From contig CAKMOD010000070.1 of assembly GCA_927910885.1 (NCBI GenBank), positions 1-11,642 on the forward strand: a stretch of DNA of 11,642 nt, given 5' to 3'. This document shows positions 1 through 5,551 of the stretch, piece after piece (the stretch's first letter is position 1; each line of letters opens with the position of its first letter). The notes beneath the pieces are model-generated. The model did no database searches, was not told the DNA's origin, and worked only from the letters and a program-made list of their open reading frames with translations. Source of the DNA: an uncultured Prevotella sp. (lineage in GTDB: Bacteria > Bacteroidota > Bacteroidia > Bacteroidales > Bacteroidaceae). The position numbers were made by a program, and so were the translations under genes.

Positions 1-135
1 ATTCGTAAAGAATAGAAAGAGACAATAGATTCCATAATGGATAAGCGAACATATAGTGCCCGTTATACCAAAACGGAAAAGTCGCCAAAAGTCTTTTCGC
101 CAGCGTTGCCAAAGCTCTTTAATGCGTATCGCCAT
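1..135 (-). CDS. GtrA-like membrane protein, N-terminal 45 residues (cut by window edge)
   Basis: Reading the minus strand from the ATG at 135-133 gives an uninterrupted 45-codon frame to the window edge. After a basic amphipathic start (MAIRIKELWQRWRKDFW) comes RLFRFGITGTICSLIHYG, then a hydrophobic run. An RF-G-x-x-G entry into the first membrane helix followed by a HYG/Y pattern is typical of GtrA-family four-helix proteins, which are thought to help move polyprenyl-linked sugars across the inner membrane. It starts 11 bp after the stop of the GT2 gene, so the two are almost certainly co-transcribed, and a GtrA protein next to a GtrB-like GT2 is a familiar pairing. The rest of the gene is outside the window, so family membership rests on the first helix and the neighbours. 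Confidence 0.72.
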   Translation of the reverse strand, partial: MAIRIKELWQRWRKDFWRLFRFGITGTICSLIHYGIYCLFLFFTN

Positions 136-146
136 GTGAGAAGGGA

Positions 147-1091
147 TTAATCGAGTATTTGACTGATGTTATAAAGTGGACGCTGTTTTACCTCTTCATA
201 TATTTTGGCAATATAAACTCCCACCGCACCGATAGAAATCATCAGCATAGCACCCACGAGCCAGATACTAAGAATGAGCGAAGCCCAGCCTGCTACTTCT
301 GTATGATTGATGAAAGCGTGGATGACGTAGATACCTATGCACAAGGTGACGAACAAGAAGGCGATACCAAGATAGATGACATAGTAGATTGGTTTTACGG
401 AGAATGACGTGATACCATCCAATGCCAAGCTAAGCATCTTGCGCAAAGTATATTTAGAAGTACCAGCTTTACGTTCGCTGATACGGTCGTCAACAGTCGT
501 AGACTTGAGTCCAATAGAAGGGATGAGACCACGCAGATAGAGGTTACGTTCCTTATATCCAGAGAGTATCTCTAAGGACTGACGGCTCATCAGACGGAAG
601 TCGGCATGGTTAAAGATACTGTTCACGCCCATCTTCTCTTGTAGATGATAGAATGCCTGTGCAGACATACGCTTCAAGATTGGGTCGGCTTTGCGCGAAA
701 CTTTCACCCCATAGACAATCTCATTGCCTTCCTCAAAGGCATCAACCATCTGTGGAATACATTTCTGATAGTCGTCTTGCAGGTCGGCATCGAGTGTGAT
801 AACGGCATCAGCCCAGTCTTTTGCCGTCATCATACCAGCCATGATAGCATTCTGATGACCCACGTTATGGGCAAGGTTAATACCCTTTATACGTGGATGC
901 TGGCTGTGGAGCTGTTGGATAATCTCCCATGTTCGGTCACGGCTTCCGTCATTGACAAACACAATTATCGAGTCATCGGAAATCCTTCCCTGACTGATGA
1001 GTTCGTCGAATAGCTCCATGAGCTGTGCTGCCGACTGTTCTAAAACCTCTTCCTCGTTGTAACAAGGAGAGACCGTTGCAAGTTTTATCAT
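147..1091 (-). CDS. GT2 polyprenyl-phosphate glycosyltransferase (GtrB/DPM1-like)
   Basis: A 314-residue inner-membrane glycosyltransferase. The N-terminal GT-A domain (about 1-225) shows SPCYNEEEVL at 8-17, VNDGSRDRT at 46-54, the metal/nucleotide-sugar motif DADLQD at 101-106 and the membrane-proximal ERKAGTSKY at 206-214. Two hydrophobic segments follow (about 232-260 and 268-295), then a short cytosolic tail. This layout and length match the GtrB/CsbB/dolichol-phosphate-mannose-synthase type that loads a sugar onto a polyprenyl phosphate. The sugar cannot be read from the sequence. It lies 80 bp downstream of the deacetylase and 11 bp upstream of the GtrA-like gene. Together they suggest decoration of a surface glycan, in which GT2 makes the lipid-linked sugar and GtrA assists flipping. 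ArnC-like specificity is possible but not shown. Confidence 0.9.
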   Translation of the reverse strand: MIKLATVSPCYNEEEVLEQSAAQLMELFDELISQGRISDDSIIVFVNDGSRDRTWEIIQQLHSQHPRIKGINLAHNVGHQNAIMAGMMTAKDWADAVITLDADLQDDYQKCIPQMVDAFEEGNEIVYGVKVSRKADPILKRMSAQAFYHLQEKMGVNSIFNHADFRLMSRQSLEILSGYKERNLYLRGLIPSIGLKSTTVDDRISERKAGTSKYTLRKMLSLALDGITSFSVKPIYYVIYLGIAFLFVTLCIGIYVIHAFINHTEVAGWASLILSIWLVGAMLMISIGAVGVYIAKIYEEVKQRPLYNISQILD

Positions 1092-1170
1092 ATCTTATAT
1101 TCTGCTTGTTGGGGTGTTTATAGGGAGTGTTTCTTAGCCTGCTGTCTGCTATTCAGAGCGGGATTTCAAC

Positions 1171-1950
1171 TTATTTCTTCTGGCGGTTGACAAAGTCAAC
1201 GTAGGTAATAAACTCCTGCTTGTCTGCCTTCATTGCCTTGATGAAGCGGTCGAGTCGCTGTTCTAATTCGTGTCCACTATGGTTCTTAATGATAAAAGGC
1301 ATCTTGAACTCTGGATGTGACTTGAGATTATAGAACTCCCATGGGTGGAAATAGGTCACGAAATAGCCATCGTGGCGCAATACCTGTCGAACTAAACGAA
1401 GATAGAACCACTCTGGGAAGTTGTGCATAGACAGCCAGAAGAGTGGAATGCGTAGGTGTGGACTAACGCTGGCAGGTATCTGCATGACCTTCCCTTGCAT
1501 AAACCATGTGCGTGGAGTGGTGAGGTGCATGTATCGACCCGGTATGAAAGCAGGGTTAAGAGAAGAGTTATAAAGATAGCCAGCCTTCTCTATATCCTCA
1601 TCCGATACGGGGAACATACGTGGCTGACGATAGCCCGCAACCTTCACACCTGTTACGCGTTCGATGATTTCCTTAGAACGGAAAACATCCTCTGGCTTGG
1701 GTTGCCAGTGGTCAACACCATGACAAGCCACCTCGTGTCCTTCGTTTTTAATGCGCTCCATGACCTCTGGTGCCAGTTCTGCAAAGTTGCCAGTGCAGAA
1801 GAAGGTAGCACAGACGTTATTCGCCTTCAGTATGTCGAGGATGCGATTTGTACCCTCAATGGATACCTTCATGCCCTCTTCAATGGAGAAGTCTACCCCA
1901 TGTTCGCGTGGTACATCAAATTCTTCCGTATCGAAGCTTAGTAATATCAT
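1171..1950 (-). CDS. polysaccharide deacetylase family protein (NodB domain)
   Basis: A 259-residue protein with the hallmarks of carbohydrate esterase family 4 (NodB fold). SFDTEEFD at 5-12 supplies the first aspartate (D7). ATFFCTGN lies at 48-55. HGVDH at 77-81 is the metal-binding H-x3-H pair. YRQPR at 107-111 is motif 3, and the FHPWEF stretch at 201-206 supplies the C-terminal histidine (H202). No signal peptide or membrane helix is seen, so it probably works in the cytoplasm on a lipid-linked or soluble sugar. This is also the pattern of deacetylases in Bacteroidota exopolysaccharide clusters (the PuuE/DUF3473-like branch). It is the first gene of a minus-strand operon with the GT2 and GtrA-like genes. 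A TAnnTTTG element 147 bp upstream of its ATG may be the promoter. The substrate is unknown. Confidence 0.88.
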   Translation of the reverse strand: MILLSFDTEEFDVPREHGVDFSIEEGMKVSIEGTNRILDILKANNVCATFFCTGNFAELAPEVMERIKNEGHEVACHGVDHWQPKPEDVFRSKEIIERVTGVKVAGYRQPRMFPVSDEDIEKAGYLYNSSLNPAFIPGRYMHLTTPRTWFMQGKVMQIPASVSPHLRIPLFWLSMHNFPEWFYLRLVRQVLRHDGYFVTYFHPWEFYNLKSHPEFKMPFIIKNHSGHELEQRLDRFIKAMKADKQEFITYVDFVNRQKK

Positions 1951-2096
1951 TTTTCTTCTGTTTCTTTATTTGTCCAGTTTCCTTCATCAAAAGAAAGCTA
2001 TTCTACAAACCCTTTTCTCTTTTGAGGATTGCCTTAACAAAGGCGTTGTCAATGTCTTGTTTTATTGTTGTAAGCTTTCATTTTTGGAAAGTATTG

Positions 2097-2104
2097 CAAA
2101 GTTA
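2097..2104 (-). promoter_or_regulatory. Bacteroidota -7 element (TAACTTTG) for the deacetylase operon
   Basis: On the minus strand the sequence reads GTAACTTTGCA, an exact TAnnTTTG match. No clear TTG lies about 20 bp upstream, so only half of the promoter is visible. It would give a 5' leader of about 140 nt before the deacetylase ATG at 1950. Confidence 0.45.
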
Positions 2105-2159
2105 CAATAAAACTCTGATATTATCTCTTAATTCTACAGCGTAAAATCTTTTAAGAAAG

Positions 2160-2196
2160 CCAAGTGTTTGAGAAACAAAGTTCTCAAGTCACTTGG
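2160..2196 (-). repeat. 14-bp imperfect hairpin (CCAAGTG / CACTTGG)
   Basis: The left arm is 2160-2174 and the right arm 2181-2196: two perfect 7-bp blocks (CCAAGTG and TTGAGAA with their complements) separated by a 1/2-nt internal loop and closed by a 6-nt loop. On the minus strand it is followed by GCTTTCTT, a poor T-tract, so it could be a weak terminator for the dinD operon or part of a dispersed palindromic element. Confidence 0.5.
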
Positions 2197-2296
2197 GTAT
2201 GTCTGAATATTCTGAACCTACATACAAATAAAGTCTACAACTTTGAGTTCTTCCTTGAATAAAACAGTATTTCATTGTAGTTGTCATACCTCCCAT
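2189..2296 (-). CDS. possible 35-residue small protein, or part of a longer decayed frame
   Basis: The minus-strand ATG at 2296-2294 opens a 35-residue frame (MGGMTTTMKYCFIQGRTQ... ending EYSDIPK) that stops inside the 2160-2196 hairpin. The same frame stays open upstream for about 45 more codons, back to near the dinD stop, and contains FRVPRGLTKYEIPNP, but there is no convincing start codon in that part. The composition is not obviously random, yet there is no ribosome site or recognised family. It overlaps two inverted repeats, so it may be a chance frame in a repeat element. I cannot assign a function. Confidence 0.2.
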   Translation of the reverse strand: MGGMTTTMKYCFIQGRTQSCRLYLYVGSEYSDIPK

Positions 2297-2328
2297 TGGA
2301 TTGGGGATTTCATACTTAGTCAAGCCTC

Positions 2329-2371
2329 GAGGAACTCTAAAAAATCCTGAAATCAACTGATAGAGTTCCTC
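2329..2371. repeat. 11-bp perfect inverted repeat (GAGGAACTCTA / TAGAGTTCCTC)
   Basis: The arms at 2329-2339 and 2361-2371 are perfect reverse complements around a 21-nt loop. No T-tract follows on either strand. Together with the hairpin at 2160-2196 it brackets a stretch with no clear gene, which suggests a small interspersed palindromic element or a structured RNA. Confidence 0.5.
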
Positions 2372-2433
2372 AAAGAGATATTTTAATAGATAAAATTTTC
2401 TCGCAAGGAATAACGTTGTGGACTTAAAGTATA

Positions 2434-3326
2434 TTATGAATCACTATTTTTGTTCTTCGGTAGTTTTTGTGAGATTTGTTCTATCTTTTTCTCGTCTCGT
2501 GCAACCTTGCGTTCCAGTTTCTTAATATCTTCTGCGGGTGGAAGGTCTTCTGGCTTAATACCACGCTGTCCCAACATATTACGCACACTATAGTTGTTCT
2601 GTATGTGTTCGCCCGTAATAGGTAATTCTCCGTGCAGGTCTTTGTTTTCTACGTTGTAGTTGGTCATCTCTGTGGCAAGGTTCTTGGCAGCTATGGTAAG
2701 GGTGGGTAGAAAGTCTGCCAGCGGTCTATTAGATTTCACTCCCAATCGTTTCTTCATATCTTCAGTGGTGTGTCCTCCAAAAAGTGCCGTGTCACCCTTA
2801 GAACGTATGCGTCCGAAGCCTTTGTCATCAACTCCTCGCTGATATATGTTCTGCGATAATTGCTTTTCAGCCATTCTCAGTTTATCACGGGTTTCTAAAC
2901 GAGATAGCAGGTTCAGTCGCTCTTCTATTAATTCTGCTTTTCGTGTTTGTACGGCAAAGTAGCTTTGGGCAAAAGCAATTTCTTCTTTCTTTGGGTCACC
3001 GTTTTGGGCGATAAGATAGCAGGCATAGCGAGTAAGCATAAAGTCGGATACTTCTCGTTTTGCTCCTTTGCCTATTCTATCATTTCGTTGACCTCACGAA
3101 AATGATCATCAACATTGATTCCTTGTGTTTTACACGAATCTACAGCTCGTCGTATGGCAACAAGAAAATTCTCCCATCGCGCATAGCCTAATATTGTTTG
3201 TAGTTCGCGTGCAAACCAAACTTCTATCTGTTCTTTGCTATCGTCGCTCTCAATGTGCCTGACAATGCTGTCGAACGATAATTTATATTGTAATATACTA
3301 TTCTTGTCCATTGTCTTTTTCTTCAA
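2434..3326 (-). pseudogene. dinD: DNA-damage-inducible protein D, split by a single-base frameshift
   Basis: Two adjacent minus-strand frames encode the halves of DinD. The N-terminal half (3326-3072) has the BRO-N-like core with WFARELQTILGYARWENF and ends ...NEMIE followed by TAG. The C-terminal half (through 2434) contains LTRYACYLIAQNGDP, the AQSYFAVQTRK helix, RSKGDTALFGGHTTEDMK, RPLADFLP and GEHIQNNYSVR, all typical of DinD. If GAATAG near 3072-3077 were GAAATAG, the frame would continue IGKGAKREVSDFMLTRY without interruption, giving about 292-297 residues against 274 in E. coli. The defect is therefore one missing A in a short A run: either a sequencing error or a recent inactivation. 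In E. coli DinD is SOS-induced and inhibits RecA strand uptake. Start choice is 3326 or the internal ATG at 3311; both overlap the end of the preceding 88-residue gene, pointing to translational coupling. Confidence 0.88.
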
Positions 3327-3564
3327 TCCATTTTATATAGTTATCATATTCTGTTTTCTGCAAAGTTTTCTTCTCTTCTTTGTTCATTATTCCTTTTTTA
3401 GCTTCTTCTCTCATTCCATGCCATTCAAGAGCAAGCCACGACTGCATTAGTGTTATGAACCTATCAATATCTTCCGCTTTATTCTCTACTTGAACTATTT
3501 TATCAATCATTTCAATAGCTTTCCTATCCCAATGCTCATTATCCTCATCAGCAGGATTCATCAA
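3298..3564 (-). CDS. hypothetical 88-residue acidic/charged protein upstream of dinD
   Basis: The minus-strand frame starts MMNPADEDNEHWDRK and is highly charged and helical in character (ENKAEDIDRFITLMQSWL, then a lysine/glutamate-rich C-terminus ending in EEKDNGQE). No motif or membrane segment is recognised. Its 3' end overlaps the dinD start by 14-29 bp depending on the dinD start codon, so the two are likely translated together. That overlap, and the absence of a better frame on the other strand, are the main arguments that it is real. TTG one codon upstream is an alternative start. No Shine-Dalgarno site is visible, which is usual for this phylum. Function unknown; a role linked to DinD is only inferred from position. 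Confidence 0.55.
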   Translation of the reverse strand: MMNPADEDNEHWDRKAIEMIDKIVQVENKAEDIDRFITLMQSWLALEWHGMREEAKKGIMNKEEKKTLQKTEYDNYIKWIEEKDNGQE

Positions 3565-3569
3565 CGATT

Positions 3570-3694
3570 TTAAATATTTGTTCTTAAATCATTGAAGTCA
3601 GATTTATAGGTGTGATTGGTGAGGTCTATGGATAAGCCTTCACTTTTTATTTCTTCAGCGGGTCCTTCTTCACTTGAATTACGTACTTTGTCAT
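3570..3694 (-). pseudogene. very small reading frame at the head of the dinD transcript (possible frameshift)
   Basis: The ATG at 3694-3692 begins MTKYVIQVKKDPLKK and stops after 15 residues (TAA at 3649-3647). This start resembles, from memory, the N-termini of Bacteroidota HU-like DNA-binding proteins, but the resemblance is short. In the next frame the sequence stays open through IKSEGLSIDLTNHTYKSD to a TAA at 3572-3570. One extra A in the GAAATA run near 3650 would join them into a 41-residue protein, the same kind of lesion as in dinD. It sits about 25 nt downstream of the TATCTTTG promoter, in the right place for a first gene, leader peptide or remnant. Confidence 0.3.
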
Positions 3695-3725
3695 ATTGAT
3701 TAGAATTAAAGGGTTAGTAATGCTG

Positions 3726-3733
3726 CAAAGATA
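3726..3733 (-). promoter_or_regulatory. Bacteroidota -7 element (TATCTTTG) for the 88-residue gene/dinD operon
   Basis: The minus strand reads TTTTTGTATCTTTGCAGC, an exact TAnnTTTG match and nearly identical to the elements at 2097-2104 and 8784-8791. The -33 TTG is not conserved (TGG at about the right spacing). Transcription would start near 3719, ahead of the small frame at 3694 and the 88-residue gene at 3564. Confidence 0.5.
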
Positions 3734-3760
3734 CAAAAATCCATGATGAAGCCAGCATAG

Positions 3761-3883
3761 GATACAAACTTTCTGTTAAGAGAGTTTGATAATTTTCTAA
3801 TCTCTACTAAAGAAGGATACTATGAAGAACTACCATTATTATCTAAAGAAGGAAATGATTTGGTTTTTATTAGCCATCAATAA
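3761..3883 (+). pseudogene. C-terminal gene remnant, unknown protein
   Basis: Plus-strand frame open from a TAG at 3758-3760 to a TAA at 3881-3883, reading DTNFLLREFDNFLISTKEG and ending in LVFISHQ, about 40 residues. It has no start codon near its beginning, but the composition (amphipathic, Leu/Glu/Phe-rich, few rare residues) looks like the end of a real protein. The upstream sequence it should have continued from is missing, so if genuine it is the tail left after a deletion. No family recognised. Confidence 0.25.
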
Positions 3884-3951
3884 AACGTGTTATGAGAGTT
3901 AAAAAGGAGTCTTTATACTTGCTTTTTTGAGGGAATAAGTCGTCTTTTCCG

Positions 3952-4044
3952 AATTATTTTCATGAAAAAAAGAATTTATTTACGTGAAAAGAAATATTTA
4001 TTTTCATGAAGACAAATATTTCTTTTCATGAAAATAATTTGGTG
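3952..4044. repeat. 22-bp tandem array of TTTTCATGAAAA palindromes
   Basis: Four units begin at 3957, 3979, 4001 and 4023, exactly 22 bp apart. Each opens with a (near-)palindrome: TTTTCATGAAAA, TTTACGTGAAAA, TTTTCATGAAGA, TTTTCATGAAAA. The remaining 10 bp of each unit is A/T only or nearly so (for example GAAATATTTA). The outer units also form a perfect 17-bp inverted repeat (3952-3968 with 4023-4039), and an inner 14-bp one exists (3986-3999 with 4014-4027). The 22-bp period is about two helical turns, so the palindromes would lie on one face of the DNA. Confidence 0.75.
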
Positions 4045-4477
4045 ATGGAGGATTGTGAGAGTTGAATGTTGGGTGCTGGTGATGTAAATTTGTGGTTATT
4101 TAGGTGTTGAATGATGTGTTTTAATGAAAGGTATAGATAGTTGATAAATATTATCTACATAATATCCATCAATTTTATATATATTTTTCTCTTGTAGAGT
4201 ATTTGCAGTGTTGTTTTGCTGATGCTTTTTACTCGTAAGATATAAAAATATATTTTTTCTCCTCAAAAGATTTTGTTTTCTCAATAATATTTCGCACTTT
4301 TGTCCTCAGAATACACTAACGTAAACAAAAGATAATCTAAGAACGGGAAAGTCGAGAAAGCAGCGTGGGAAAAAGTAAACCTATGTTATGTCAGAATCCT
4401 TGTGTTACTACCTATTTATACAGGATGATTCTGTGCCTTTCTGATAATACCGATTCAGATAAAATCTTAATAAAAAC
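4045..4477 (+). other. gene-poor region and long leader of the GH16 gene
   Basis: No convincing gene is seen. The first part (4045-4260) is AT-rich with only chance frames. From about 4310 to 4477 lies the probable untranslated leader of the GH16 gene, roughly 165 nt. It contains a possible hairpin, CAGAATC at 4392-4398 pairing with GATTCTG at 4427-4433 (7 bp, large loop). No known riboswitch is recognised. Confidence 0.4.
4273..4302 (+). promoter_or_regulatory. candidate promoter of the GH16 gene
   Basis: TTG at 4273-4275, a 19-bp spacer, then CACTTTTG at 4295-4302. The spacing fits the Bacteroidota -33/-7 architecture and the TTTG half is intact, but the TA of TAnnTTTG is replaced by CA. 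Start of transcription would be near 4309. Confidence 0.4.
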
Positions 4478-5482
4478 ATGTCACAAAAGAAGAACAATAA
4501 GAGATTCCTTGCAGTGCTTACAATGGTATTGTTTTCCACAGTATCGTTTGCTCAAGGGGCTAAACTGGCTGATGGTGTAAAACCATTGCCACCTGGTGCG
4601 GAAACCCCTGGAGCTGAATATACGCTCGTCTTCCATGATGAGTTTAATGAGCCAGATGGCACTTTGCCTGATACCAATGTGTGGAGATACTGTACGCGCC
4701 GTCCCAAAGTGACATGGGCACGGTTTTTGAGCAACTCTCCTGAAGTGGCTTTTATGAAGGATGGTAATCTTGTTTTGCGTACCATTCCTAATCCTGATAA
4801 GTCAAAAGATGATGTGGAAATGCTATCTGGTGGTATCGAAACCAGTAAGAGCTTTACTTTCCGCTTTGGTCGTGTGGAGTGTCGTGCACTGGTTAATCCT
4901 TTTATAGGTAACTTCCCTGCTATCTGGATGATGCCAAAGTCAAAGTTTGGATGGCCGAAAGGCGGTGAGATTGATATCTTTGAGCAGATTGATAATGAGC
5001 AGCGTTGTTATGCAACCGTACACTCTGCGTGGACTCAGAGTCATCGAAATGAGCCACACTCAGGTAATCTTTGGATGCCGATGAATCGTTATCATACTTA
5101 TGCAGTAGAGTGGGAAGAGGATGTTCTGACCTTCTTTGCTGATGGTCAACGTGTGTTCCAATATAAGAAACAGAATGATAGTCAGGAGCAATGGCCGTTT
5201 GATAAGTCTAATTTCTACCTGATTCTCAATCAGTCAGTGGGCAATGGTTCGTGGGCAAAAAATGCAGATGTGAATCATACATACGAGATGCGCGTCGATT
5301 GGATACGTGTCTATCAAAAGGAGAAACATCTTCCTACTGGCATCAGTGTTCCAATGACAAAGATACAGGAAAGCACAGAAAGCAATGATATTTATTCGTT
5401 GCAGGGTGCTAAGATGGGAACAAGTGAGAGTGAATTGCCTAAGGGAATCTATGTTTCTAACGGCAGAAAGTTTGTCAAATAA
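4478..5482 (+). CDS. secreted glycoside hydrolase family 16 (beta-glucanase/laminarinase-like)
   Basis: 334 residues. A signal peptide is clear: KKNNKR at 4-9, a hydrophobic core LAVLTMVLF and a SFAQ end, with cleavage near residue 25-26. The GH16 domain runs from about 47 (YTLVFHDEFNE) to 280 (VDWIRVYQ). The catalytic motif is EIDIFE at 164-169: nucleophile E164, D166, and acid/base E169, with the beta-bulge spacing ExDxxE typical of laminarinases and lichenases. FPAIWMMP at 146-153 and RYHTYAVEW at 204-212 are further family signatures. A short tail at 304-334 (IYSLQG ... PKGIYVSNGRKFV) resembles the C-terminal tails of many exported Prevotella proteins, possibly a degenerate type IX sorting signal. 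It probably cuts beta-1,3 or mixed-linkage glucans outside the cytoplasm. No SusC/SusD pair is adjacent, so it is not in a visible polysaccharide utilisation locus. Confidence 0.9.
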   Translation: MSQKKNNKRFLAVLTMVLFSTVSFAQGAKLADGVKPLPPGAETPGAEYTLVFHDEFNEPDGTLPDTNVWRYCTRRPKVTWARFLSNSPEVAFMKDGNLVLRTIPNPDKSKDDVEMLSGGIETSKSFTFRFGRVECRALVNPFIGNFPAIWMMPKSKFGWPKGGEIDIFEQIDNEQRCYATVHSAWTQSHRNEPHSGNLWMPMNRYHTYAVEWEEDVLTFFADGQRVFQYKKQNDSQEQWPFDKSNFYLILNQSVGNGSWAKNADVNHTYEMRVDWIRVYQKEKHLPTGISVPMTKIQESTESNDIYSLQGAKMGTSESELPKGIYVSNGRKFVK

Positions 5483-5551
5483 ACATGACTACTTAGGTGG
5501 TCAATTAATAAAATACAGAAACGATTTACTAACATAAACAAGAAATAATCT

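Noticed and set aside
645..1013. 122-residue plus-strand frame opposite the GT2 gene
   Set aside because: Antisense shadow of a gene with intact GT2 motifs; no promoter or start context.
1456..1941. 161-residue plus-strand frame opposite the deacetylase
   Set aside because: It is the antisense of a gene with clear NodB motifs and has Cys/Trp-rich shadow composition.
3952..4044. CRISPR array
   Set aside because: The 22-bp period has no room for spacers; only 10-bp AT filler lies between palindromes, and no cas genes are present.
4096..4284. 62-residue minus-strand frame in the AT-rich gap
   Set aside because: Lys/Asn/Ile-rich as expected by chance in AT-rich DNA; no neighbours, motif or promoter support it.
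4392..4433. Riboswitch in the GH16 leader
   Set aside because: Only one 7-bp stem with a large loop is visible and no known aptamer core is recognised.
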